A DNA stretch of 64,000 bases, from contig CAJMKK010000008.1 in assembly GCA_905214105.1 (NCBI GenBank), forward strand, positions 1 through 64,000, read 5' to 3'. The translations under genes were made by a program, and so were the position numbers. This DNA is from an uncultured bacterium. Its GTDB lineage: Bacteria; Actinomycetota; Coriobacteriia; Coriobacteriales; Coriobacteriaceae. The notes under the pieces are model-generated. The model was given only the letters and a program-made list of their open reading frames with translations. It ran no database searches and was not told the DNA's origin. Shown here piece by piece: positions 34,497 through 42,750 of the stretch (positions within the stretch are counted from its first letter, which is position 1; each line of letters starts with the position of its first letter).

Positions 34497-35186
34497 CTAT
34501 CCCTCAAACGAAAGCACGCGAGCTAAATCCAGCCCCTCGTAGCTGTCGATAAAGATATCGCAGTTGGCGCGTACGTCGTCGCGCTTCATGCGGCCGTGTG
34601 GGTCATAGATGCCCACGCGCTTAAAGCCGGCGGAGCCAGAGCTCTTTAGGCCAAAGACAGCGTCCTCAAACACCCAAGCGCGCTCAAACTTATTCCCATG
34701 ACGCTCCTCCAGGCGGCGCAGCGCCAGCTCGTACACATCCGGGAACTGCTTGGAGCGTCCTGCCTCACCCGTCGTGGTAACAAACTCCATGTAAGCGTCG
34801 AGCCCGGCGCCCGCAAGCGCAGACTTAACCAACTCGGCCGGCGTGGACGTAGCCACGCACATGGCAATGCCCGCCGCCTTCGCCTGCTCCAAAAATGCTA
34901 GGAGCCCCTCGCGCGGCGGCACCTTGGAGTACCCATCAATCAGAATCTCGCTCAGCTCGCGATACAGTTCCTCGCCATTCGCTCCGATGCCCCACGTGTC
35001 GTGGTAGGCCTGGCATTCATCCTCCAGCGACAGGTGCTCAAATTGGGCAAAGTCATCCACGGTCACGTCAATCCCGTGGCGGTGCAATAACTCGGGCTGG
35101 GCATAGGCCCAAACGGGGGTGCTATTAACCAGTGTGCCGTCGCAATCGAAAATAAAAGCAACCTTGGGAGTGGCGGTATGGGGCAT
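34497..35186 (-). CDS. HAD-superfamily phosphatase, beta-phosphoglucomutase-like
   Basis: A 229-residue HAD hydrolase with motif I FIFDCDGTLVNSTPVW, motif II CVATSTPA, the Lys of motif III in GRSKQFPDVYELAL and motif IV AWVFEDAVFGLKSSGSAG. The helical cap domain and size match the beta-phosphoglucomutase/phosphatase group; the substrate may be a sugar phosphate. I choose the ATG at 35186 because GAAAGG precedes it; an upstream TTG is less likely. Its promoter region is shared with glgB and holds the maltose-type operator palindromes, which hints at a role in glucose phosphate or maltose handling. Confidence 0.85.
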   Translation of the reverse strand: MPHTATPKVAFIFDCDGTLVNSTPVWAYAQPELLHRHGIDVTVDDFAQFEHLSLEDECQAYHDTWGIGANGEELYRELSEILIDGYSKVPPREGLLAFLEQAKAAGIAMCVATSTPAELVKSALAGAGLDAYMEFVTTTGEAGRSKQFPDVYELALRRLEERHGNKFERAWVFEDAVFGLKSSGSAGFKRVGIYDPHGRMKRDDVRANCDIFIDSYEGLDLARVLSFEG

Positions 35187-35208
35187 AAACGAACCTTTCG
35201 ATATCAAA

Positions 35209-35296
35209 TGGTAAACATCCTGCTAAAAACGTTTTACCAAACGTCAGCCAAACAATTTTGAAACCCAAATTGGTAAAACTGTCAAGAGTTTTACCA
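35209..35296. promoter_or_regulatory. LacI-type operator palindromes between the HAD gene and glgB
   Basis: Two sites built on TGGTAAAAC/GTTTTACCA. At 35222-35239 an AAAACGTTTTACCA core forms a contiguous palindrome missing four outer positions. At 35271-35296 perfect 9-bp arms are separated by 8 bp. A further half-site TGGTAAAC starts at 35209. The CG-centred form is typical of LacI/MalR/CcpA-family repressors. The same motif occurs before the GH13-GH77 gene. Confidence 0.6.
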
Positions 35297-35406
35297 CGGC
35301 AATTCTGCCAGTGGTATAAACATGTCGCTTACCGATTAAACGCCTCTGCAAATCCGCTTTCGTCCATAAAACTAACGCACAGGTGTTATCGTAGTTTCTG
35401 CCGAAA

Positions 35407-35432
35407 GTTCCACCGAGCACGCGAGGTGGAAC
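35407..35432. repeat. Inverted repeat upstream of glgB
   Basis: GTTCCACC and GGTGGAAC separated by 10 bp. Unrelated to the LacI-type motif; it could be a second operator or an RNA hairpin in the glgB leader. Confidence 0.45.
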
Positions 35433-35517
35433 GAATCACAGAAACTTCGCCGTCCCTTCGATTCGTGCAGCCTTGGACCTTTCGCATCTAGTCACCAAGG
35501 CAACACGCTGCCGCGTC

Positions 35518-37752
35518 ATGATGGGATCAAACGTGAGCGATACAAAGCTAAAGCCAACGGCTAAAAAGCCCGCAACCCGTAAGGTCGCTCCGCACGCACC
35601 GGAGCTCTCCAAGGACGATGTCTACCTGTTTGGCATTGGAATGTGGGAGCGCAGCTGGGAAAAGATGGGCGCGCATCCCGACACGCAGCAGCGCACGCGC
35701 GGCTGGCGCTTTTGCGTTTGGGCGCCCGACGTAAAAAGTGTCCATGTCATTGGCGAATTTAACGACTGGGATGAGGAAGCCAACCCGCTGGTGCCCGTGC
35801 ATACGAGCGCTATTTGGGAAGGCTTTATTCCTGGCGCCGAGCAGGGCCAGCTCTATAAATATCTCATCGAGACCAACGAGGGCGAGAAGCTCTACAAGGC
35901 CGATCCGTACGCCTTTAAGGCCGAGTGCCCTCCGGGTACCGCCAGCGTGCTGTGGACCCTCGATGGCTACAAGTGGAACGACGCCGCGTGGCTCAAGCGC
36001 CGCGCCGGCCACAACCACATGTCGCAGCCGCTCAACATCTACGAGGTGCATATTGGCTCGTGGAAGCGCCACGGCGACGCGCCGCAGGGCGAGCCCGACG
36101 AGTACGGCAACTACCCCGGCCCCATGGATCCCTTCCCCGCGCAGCGCGGCGAGTTCTACACTTACGACGACCTGTCGGTGGAGCTCGTGGACTACGTGCG
36201 CGACATGGGCTATACGCATATCGAGGTCATGCCGCTTATGGAGCATCCCTTCGATGGCTCCTGGGGCTACCAGACGACCGGCTACTACGCCGCCACGTCG
36301 CGCTACGGCAACCCGCAGCAGCTCATGCACTTTATCGATGCGTGCCACGAGGCGGGCATCGGCGTGATCATGGACTGGGTGCCCGGCGGTTTTTGCGCCG
36401 ACTCCCACGGCCTTGCTACCTTTAACGGCCACATGCTGTTTGAGCACGAGATTCATCCCAACTGGGGCACGCACAAGTTTGACTTCGCCCGCGGCGAGGT
36501 CCGCTCCTTCCTGGTCTCTAACGTGCTGTACTGGCTTAAGAACTTCCATGTGGACGGCATTCGCATGGACGGCGTGTCCAGCATGCTGTACCTCAACTTT
36601 GGCATCGACGATCCGGGCCAAAAGAAGTTCAACAAATACGGTACCGAGGAGGACCTGGACGCCAGCGCGTTTATCCGCCAGGTCAACTGCGCCGTGGAGG
36701 CACACTACCCCGACGTGATGATGATGGCCGAGGAGTCCACCGCGTGGCCGCTCGTGACCTATCCGCCGCAGGACGGCGGCCTGGGCTTCCACTACAAGTG
36801 GGACATGGGTTGGATGAACGACACCCTGCACTACATGCAGACCGATTTTCCGTGGCGCCCCGGCAACCACGGGCTGCTCACGTTCTCCATCATGTACGCC
36901 TTTACCGAGAACTTCATCTGCCCGCTGAGCCACGACGAGGTCGTACACGGCAAGTGCTCGCTCATCGGCCGCATGCCGGGCGACTGGTGGCGCCAATTTG
37001 CCGGCCTGCGCACGCTGGCCTTCTACCAGATGACGCATCCCGGTGCCAAGCTCAACTTTATGGGCAACGAGATCGGCCAGTTTATTGAGTGGCGCTACTA
37101 CGAGTCCATCCAGTGGTTCCTGACCGAGCAGTACGAGACCCATGCGCACCATCAGGCGTTTATCAAGGCGCTCAACCACCTGTACACCGCCGAGCCCGCC
37201 TTGTACGAACGCGGCTACACCGACGACGGCTTTACCTGGATCGACGCGGACAACTCCAAGCAGTCCATCGTGAGCTTTGTGCGCCAGGGCGAGGACGTCG
37301 ATGACGACCTGGTGATCCTGATCAACTTTGACCCGGCGAGCTACGAGAGCTTCCGCGTAGGCGTGCCGCGCGAGGGCGACTGGGAGGTCATCTTTGACTC
37401 CGACCGTCCCGAGTTTGGCGGCAGCGGATACGCCGGCGAGGAACCCTACACGTGCCCGAGTGAGCCCTATCCCTGGAATGGACAGATGGACTCCATCGAG
37501 ATCAAGGTGCCCGGCCTGGCAGGCGTGGTGCTCAAGCGCCGCGGCCCCAGCAGCTATAAACCGCCCGTGGCTGAGGAGCCCAAGAAGGCGACGCGTAAGC
37601 GCACGTCCTCGGTGAAGCCCAAGCCTGCGGCTGCCAAGAAGGCTCCGGCTAAGGCGAAGGCTAAGGCTGACGCGACCAAGAAGCCGGCTGCCAAAAAGGC
37701 TGCTCCCAAGGCAAAGTCTGCTTCTGTTAAGTCGTCTGCCAAGGATGCGTAA
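35518..37752 (+). CDS. glgB: 1,4-alpha-glucan branching enzyme with Lys-rich tail
   Basis: This enzyme creates alpha-1,6 branches in glycogen. It has the N-terminal CBM48 domain (WRFCVWAPDVKSVHVIGEFNDWDEEANPL) and a GH13 barrel with the nucleophile Asp in VDGIRMDGVSSML, the acid Glu in MMMAEESTAWP and the Asp of CPLSHDEVVHGK. After the C-terminal beta domain comes a 70-residue tail of Lys, Ala and Pro (KKATRKRTSSVKPKPAAAKK and on), like histone H1. Start uncertain: the frame opens at 35473, and ATG codons at 35518 and 35521 or a GTG at 35533 are more likely; no strong ribosome site decides. It leads the plus-strand glycogen cluster. Confidence 0.93.
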   Translation: MMGSNVSDTKLKPTAKKPATRKVAPHAPELSKDDVYLFGIGMWERSWEKMGAHPDTQQRTRGWRFCVWAPDVKSVHVIGEFNDWDEEANPLVPVHTSAIWEGFIPGAEQGQLYKYLIETNEGEKLYKADPYAFKAECPPGTASVLWTLDGYKWNDAAWLKRRAGHNHMSQPLNIYEVHIGSWKRHGDAPQGEPDEYGNYPGPMDPFPAQRGEFYTYDDLSVELVDYVRDMGYTHIEVMPLMEHPFDGSWGYQTTGYYAATSRYGNPQQLMHFIDACHEAGIGVIMDWVPGGFCADSHGLATFNGHMLFEHEIHPNWGTHKFDFARGEVRSFLVSNVLYWLKNFHVDGIRMDGVSSMLYLNFGIDDPGQKKFNKYGTEEDLDASAFIRQVNCAVEAHYPDVMMMAEESTAWPLVTYPPQDGGLGFHYKWDMGWMNDTLHYMQTDFPWRPGNHGLLTFSIMYAFTENFICPLSHDEVVHGKCSLIGRMPGDWWRQFAGLRTLAFYQMTHPGAKLNFMGNEIGQFIEWRYYESIQWFLTEQYETHAHHQAFIKALNHLYTAEPALYERGYTDDGFTWIDADNSKQSIVSFVRQGEDVDDDLVILINFDPASYESFRVGVPREGDWEVIFDSDRPEFGGSGYAGEEPYTCPSEPYPWNGQMDSIEIKVPGLAGVVLKRRGPSSYKPPVAEEPKKATRKRTSSVKPKPAAAKKAPAKAKAKADATKKPAAKKAAPKAKSASVKSSAKDA

Positions 37753-37846
37753 CAAAGCCGTTACAGCTGTAATTACCCGCCCCGCGGGGGCGTAGGATAC
37801 ATGTCATAACCGTTCCGGGAGAAACATCCCCGGGGGAAAGGAACGT

Positions 37847-40273
37847 ATGAATAAGATCTTCGACAACAAGCAGGAGTTTACCGAGCTCTATCGCGATGCC
37901 GTCATGAGCATCAGCGGCAAGAGCGTCGAGGCCGCAAGCGACCTCGACCGCTTTAACGCCCTGGCCAAGCTCGTGGCCGAGAAGGCGCGCACCGTTGCCA
38001 CCAAGAGTGACGCCCGCGTCACCGCCGAGGGCAAAAAGCGCGTGTACTACTTCTCGATCGAGTTTTTGATCGGCCGCCTGCTCGACAACTACCTGCTCAA
38101 CTTTGGCGTGCGCGACATGGTCGCCGAGGCGCTCGACGACATGGGCTTCGACCTGTCCGTCATCGAGAACCAGGAGCCCGATCCGGCGCTGGGCAACGGT
38201 GGCCTGGGTCGACTGGCCGCATGCTTCCTGGATTCCATGGCAGCCGAGGGCATTGCCGGCTACGGCAACGGCATGCGTTACCGCTACGGCCTGTTTAAGC
38301 AGGAGATCGTCAACGGCAGCCAGGTTGAGGCCACCGACGAGTGGCTCACGCACGGCTATCCCTGGGAGGTCCGTCGTCAGGACAAGGCCGTGACCATCAA
38401 GTTTGGTGGCCATGTTGAGGGCTTTGAGGAGAACGGCCGCACGTTCTACCGCACGGTGGACACGCAGGACATACTGGCCGTCCCTTATGACATCCCCGTG
38501 GTGGGCTATGCCGGCGAGACCGTCAACAAGCTGCGCGTCTGGGCCGCCGAGCCGGTCGAGGAGCACTTCGATCTGGAGGCCTTCAACCGCGGCGACTACG
38601 CCTTGGCCGATGCCGAGCGCGCCGAGGCCGAGGCCATCAGCGCCATCCTCTACCCCAACGACGCTGGCGAGCACGGCCGTCTTCTGCGCCTGAAGCAGGA
38701 GTACCTGTTTGTCTCGGCCGGCATTTACAGCCTGCTCGACACCTTTGAGAAGGAGCACGGCGCTAACTGGGAGCTGCTGCCGAAGTTTGTGGCCATCCAC
38801 ACCAACGACACGCACCCCGCCATGTGCGGCCCCGAGCTCATGCGCATCCTCATCGACGAGAAGAAGCTCGAGTGGGACGACGCCTGGAACATCGTGACGC
38901 AGGTCGTGAGCTACACCAACCACACCATTCTGCCCGAGGCTCTGGAGAAGTGGCCCATCGGCACGTTCTCCAAGCTCCTCCCCCGCGTGTACCAGATCAT
39001 CGACGAGATCAGCCGTCGCTGGCACGAATCGTTCGACACCACGCAGGAGGGCTGGCAGGAGCGTCTGCGCCAGACCGCCATCCTGTGGGACGGCGAGATT
39101 CGCATGGCCAACCTGTCCGTGATTTGCAGCCACAGCGTCAACGGCGTGGCCAAGATCCACTCCGACATCATCAAGAACATCGTGCTCAAGGACTTCTATG
39201 CCTTGACGCCCGAGAAGTTCAACAACAAGACCAACGGCATCTCGCACCGACGCTTCTTTGCCGATGCCAACCCCACCTACGCCAAGCTCGTGACCGAGGC
39301 CATTGGCGATGGCTGGCTGAAGGACGCCTTTGAGCTGGAAAAGCTCAAAGAGTTCCAGAACGACACCGAGTTCCTGAAGGCCGTGGGTGCCTCCAAGCGC
39401 GCCAACAAGGAGCGCCTGGCCGCCTATGTTAAGGCCGAGACCGGTCTGGTCATCGACCCCAACACCGTCTTCGATGTTCAGGTGAAGCGCTTCCACGCCT
39501 ACAAGCGCCAGCTCATGAACATCATGAAGGTGATGGACATCTACAACCGTCGCATCGCCGATCCCAACTTCCACGTGACGCCGACGACCTTCATCTTTAG
39601 CGGCAAGGCTGCCTCGAGCTACACCTTTGCCAAGGAGACCATCCGCCTCATTAACTCCGTGGCGGGCGTCATCAACAACGACGCCCGCGTCAACGAGGTC
39701 ATGAAGGTTTGCTTTATCCCCAACTTCCGCGTGAGCAACGCCCAGCTCATCTACCCCGCCGCCGAGATCTCGGAGCAGATCTCCACGGCCGGCAAGGAGG
39801 CCTCGGGCACGTCCAACATGAAGCTCATGATGAACGGCGCCATTACGCTGGGCACCCTCGACGGCGCCAACATCGAGATCGCCGACCTGGCCGGCCGCGA
39901 GAACGAGGCCATCTTTGGCCTGACCGCTCCCGAGGTCGAGCAGCTCTGGGCATCCAACAGCTACTTTGCGTGGGACACCCTCAACGGCGACCGCGAGCGT
40001 CTGGGCCGCGTGATGGACGAGCTCAAGGACAACACCTTTGCGGGCCTTTCGGGCAACTTCGAGAGCATCTACAACGAGCTCATGAACAACAACGACCCCG
40101 ACCTGGTTATGGCGGACTTCCGCAGCTACGTGGATGCGTGGGAGGCGCTCACGAACAGCTACGGCGACCAGGAGACCTGGAACCGCAAGGCCCTGCTCAA
40201 CACCGCCTCGAGTGGCTGGTTCTCGTCCGACCGCACCATTCGCGAGTACCGCGACGAGATCTGGCACGCGTAA
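37847..40273 (+). CDS. glgP: Glycogen/maltodextrin phosphorylase
   Basis: An 808-residue GT35 phosphorylase that releases glucose-1-phosphate from glycogen. The family blocks are RVYYFSIEFLIGRLLDNYLLNFG, EPDPALGNGGLGRLAACFLDSMA, VAIHTNDTHPAMCGPELMRIL, VQVKRFHAYKRQLMN and the PLP-lysine segment GKEASGTSNMKLMMNGAITLGT at about residue 660. A good ribosome site (GGGGGAAAGGAACGT) precedes the ATG. The 95-bp spacer after glgB holds the palindrome TTACAGCTGTAA and a short GC hairpin, so glgP may have its own promoter. Pairing of synthesis and breakdown genes in one cluster is common. Confidence 0.96.
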   Translation: MNKIFDNKQEFTELYRDAVMSISGKSVEAASDLDRFNALAKLVAEKARTVATKSDARVTAEGKKRVYYFSIEFLIGRLLDNYLLNFGVRDMVAEALDDMGFDLSVIENQEPDPALGNGGLGRLAACFLDSMAAEGIAGYGNGMRYRYGLFKQEIVNGSQVEATDEWLTHGYPWEVRRQDKAVTIKFGGHVEGFEENGRTFYRTVDTQDILAVPYDIPVVGYAGETVNKLRVWAAEPVEEHFDLEAFNRGDYALADAERAEAEAISAILYPNDAGEHGRLLRLKQEYLFVSAGIYSLLDTFEKEHGANWELLPKFVAIHTNDTHPAMCGPELMRILIDEKKLEWDDAWNIVTQVVSYTNHTILPEALEKWPIGTFSKLLPRVYQIIDEISRRWHESFDTTQEGWQERLRQTAILWDGEIRMANLSVICSHSVNGVAKIHSDIIKNIVLKDFYALTPEKFNNKTNGISHRRFFADANPTYAKLVTEAIGDGWLKDAFELEKLKEFQNDTEFLKAVGASKRANKERLAAYVKAETGLVIDPNTVFDVQVKRFHAYKRQLMNIMKVMDIYNRRIADPNFHVTPTTFIFSGKAASSYTFAKETIRLINSVAGVINNDARVNEVMKVCFIPNFRVSNAQLIYPAAEISEQISTAGKEASGTSNMKLMMNGAITLGTLDGANIEIADLAGRENEAIFGLTAPEVEQLWASNSYFAWDTLNGDRERLGRVMDELKDNTFAGLSGNFESIYNELMNNNDPDLVMADFRSYVDAWEALTNSYGDQETWNRKALLNTASSGWFSSDRTIREYRDEIWHA

Positions 40274-40379
40274 AGGCGCGCGAGCTCCCTTTGCCGTACG
40301 GCATTACTCGACGGGCGCGACCGAGCGCCGCGCCCGTCGCTAATGGGTTTAGGAACATCGATGACAGAAGGAGAAATCG

Positions 40380-41528
40380 ATGAGTAAGAAAGAATGCATC
40401 GCGATGCTCCTCGCAGGAGGACAGGGCAGCCGATTGGGGGCACTCACCCAAAAGATCGCTAAGCCGGCGGTTAGCTTTGGTGGCAAGTTCCGCATTATCG
40501 ACTTTTCGCTGTCCAACTGCTCCAACTCGGGCATTGACACGGTGGGCGTTCTAACGCAGTATCGCCCCTACCTGCTGCATGCCTATGTGGGCTCCGGCGA
40601 GGCGTGGGATCTGGACAGCCGCGATGGCGGTGTGTCGATTCTGCCGCCGTACGAGACGCAGACCGGCGGTGCCTGGTATGCGGGCACAGCCGACGCCATT
40701 ACGCAGAACCTGGACTACATCAAGGCCAACGACCCCAAGTACGTCCTGATTCTTTCGGGCGATCACCTGTATCGCATGGACTACCGCAAGATGCTCAAGA
40801 CGCACATTGAGAACAACGCCGACCTCACGGTGAGCGTTATGCCCGTGCCGTGGGAGGAGGCCAGCCGCTTTGGCATCCTGACCACCGACCCCGAGGACGG
40901 CCGCATCACCAAGTTTACCGAGAAGCCCGAGAAGCCCGATTCGAACCTCGCGTCCATGGGCATCTACATCTTCTCGGCCGACGTGCTGATCGAGGCACTC
41001 GAGGAGGACGCTCTGGACCAGCGCTCGAGCCATGACTTTGGCAAGGACATCATCCCCAAGCTGCTCGGCGAGAACAAGCGCCTGTACAGCTACGAGTTCC
41101 ACGGATTTTGGAAGGACGTCGGCACCATCGCCAGCTTCCACGAGACCTCGATGGACCTGTTGGGCAACAACCCCGAGTTCGATCTGTTTGACAAGCACTT
41201 CCCCATCATGTCCAACATCACCACGCGTCCGCCGCACTACATTGGTCCGGACGGCCGTCTGGACGACTGCCTGGTCTCCAACGGCTGCAAGATCTACGGT
41301 ACCGCTCGCCACTCAATTCTTTCGACCGATGTCATCATCGAGGAGCGCGCCGTGGTCGAGGACTCCGTGCTGCTGCCGGGTGCGCACGTTAAGAGCGGCG
41401 CGCACATCTGCCGCGCTATTTTGGGCGAGAACTCCACGGTCGAAGAGGGCGTGAAGCTCGGCTCTGTCGATACCACCAAGGATACGGCCGTCGTTGGAAA
41501 TGACGTCGTTATCGGGAAGGGGGAATGA
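40380..41528 (+). CDS. glgC: Glucose-1-phosphate adenylyltransferase, catalytic subunit
   Basis: A 382-residue enzyme making ADP-glucose from ATP and glucose-1-phosphate, the committed step of glycogen synthesis. It has the intact nucleotide loop [68 protein letters not shown] and a C-terminal left-handed beta-helix. It begins with a strong site (AGAAGGAGAAATCG). The 3' end is followed 4 bp later by glgD; the two probably form a heterotetramer as known in Bacillales and Clostridia. Confidence 0.95.
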   Translation: MSKKECIAMLLAGGQGSRLGALTQKIAKPAVSFGGKFRIIDFSLSNCSNSGIDTVGVLTQYRPYLLHAYVGSGEAWDLDSRDGGVSILPPYETQTGGAWYAGTADAITQNLDYIKANDPKYVLILSGDHLYRMDYRKMLKTHIENNADLTVSVMPVPWEEASRFGILTTDPEDGRITKFTEKPEKPDSNLASMGIYIFSADVLIEALEEDALDQRSSHDFGKDIIPKLLGENKRLYSYEFHGFWKDVGTIASFHETSMDLLGNNPEFDLFDKHFPIMSNITTRPPHYIGPDGRLDDCLVSNGCKIYGTARHSILSTDVIIEERAVVEDSVLLPGAHVKSGAHICRAILGENSTVEEGVKLGSVDTTKDTAVVGNDVVIGKGE

Positions 41529-41532
41529 TCCG

Positions 41533-42660
41533 ATGATCAATCGCAAGGCCATCGGTTATATCACCGCTAACTACTCTTCGACCTACGGCAGCGTGCTGCT
41601 CAAGGACCGCCCCATCGCGTCCGTTCCGTTTTTGGGCCGCTACCGCCTTATCGACTTCCCGCTGTCCAACATGATGAATGCCGGCATCAAGACCGTCGGT
41701 GTCGTCATGCCGGGCAACTACCGCTCGCTGATCGACCACGTGGGCTCGGGCAAGGACTGGGGCCTGGACCGCAAGAAGGGCGGCCTGTTCATGGTGCCCG
41801 GCAACGCGTATGGCACCACCAAGGGCGGCATGCGCTTCCTGCTGCGCGACATCATCTCCAACAAGACGCTGTTCCAGCGCTCGGACAAGCCCTATGTCGT
41901 GATGATGGGCACCAACATCATCTTTAACATGGACCTCAACACCATCATCGACGCGCACGAGAACTCCGGCGCCCAGATGACCGTGGTGTACTGCAAGGCC
42001 ACGCGCAACGTCGATGACGAGACCAAACTCGAGATTAACGAGAACGGCCGCCTGACGGGCGTGAGCGCCGGCGTCGTGTACGGCGACAACGCGTCTATGG
42101 ACTGCTGCATCGTCAACCGCGAGACGCTGCTCGAGATTATCGACCACTACCAGGCCGCCGACTATCTGGACCTGCTCGAGGCACTCCAGGGCGACTTTGG
42201 CAACATCGACGTGTGCAGCTACGAGTACAAGGGCGAAGTCGTGGGCGTGTTTAGCGAGAAGTCGCTGTATCGCCGCAGCATGGACCTGCTCGACCAGACC
42301 GTGGCCGACCAGCTCTTTGACCCCGAGCGCCCGATCCTGACCAAGGCTCACGACGTGCCGCCTTCGCGCTACGCGACCGGCAGCCACGCGTGCAACTCGA
42401 TCATCTCGGCCGGCTGCATCATCAAGGGCACCGTGCGCAACTCGATTCTGTCGCGCGGCGTCGTGGTCGAGGAAGGCGCATCGGTGACCAACTCGATCAT
42501 CAACCAGAGCTGCATCATCAAGAGCGGCGCCCGCGTCGAGAATGCCATTCTGGACAAGAACAACGTGGTTCCCACCAACACCGAGCTTCGCGGCACGCCG
42601 GAGAACATCCTGGTGCTGGGCAAGGCTCCGTTAACTTCCGACAACACCATCGTACGTTAA
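41533..42660 (+). CDS. glgD: Glucose-1-phosphate adenylyltransferase, GlgD regulatory subunit
   Basis: A 375-residue paralogue of GlgC in which the Gly-rich loop is replaced by YITANYSSTYGSVLLKDRPIASVPFLGRYRLIDFPLSN, the known mark of the GlgD subunit that has weak or no catalysis but modulates GlgC. The C-terminal beta-helix is present (NSIISAGCIIKGTVRNSIL). The ATG at 41533, 5 nt after the glgC stop, follows AAGGGGGAA; a longer frame from 41494 overlaps glgC and is unlikely. Expected to be co-transcribed with glgC. Confidence 0.93.
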   Translation: MINRKAIGYITANYSSTYGSVLLKDRPIASVPFLGRYRLIDFPLSNMMNAGIKTVGVVMPGNYRSLIDHVGSGKDWGLDRKKGGLFMVPGNAYGTTKGGMRFLLRDIISNKTLFQRSDKPYVVMMGTNIIFNMDLNTIIDAHENSGAQMTVVYCKATRNVDDETKLEINENGRLTGVSAGVVYGDNASMDCCIVNRETLLEIIDHYQAADYLDLLEALQGDFGNIDVCSYEYKGEVVGVFSEKSLYRRSMDLLDQTVADQLFDPERPILTKAHDVPPSRYATGSHACNSIISAGCIIKGTVRNSILSRGVVVEEGASVTNSIINQSCIIKSGARVENAILDKNNVVPTNTELRGTPENILVLGKAPLTSDNTIVR

Positions 42661-42691
42661 CGTTGGCACCGCAACATCGCTCGTAACATGT

Positions 42692-42727
42692 AGAATAGCC
42701 GCCCGGTTAGCGCCAGGCGGCTATTCT
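42692..42727. repeat. Hairpin between glgD and glgA
   Basis: A perfect 12-bp stem (AGAATAGCCGCC and complement, 12-nt loop) lies just before the glgA ribosome site. There is no T-run, so it is probably an RNA stability or processing element or a weak attenuator. Confidence 0.55.
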
Positions 42728-42750
42728 CGAATTGCAACATGGGAGACAAT

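Noticed and set aside
35548..37755. Very long minus-strand frame opposite glgB (735 codons), with similar ones opposite glgP, gltX and sdaA
   Set aside because: These are mirror frames caused by GC-rich codon use. The plus-strand frames carry full catalytic motifs; the mirrors are repetitive Leu/Val/Gly/His sequence without domains.
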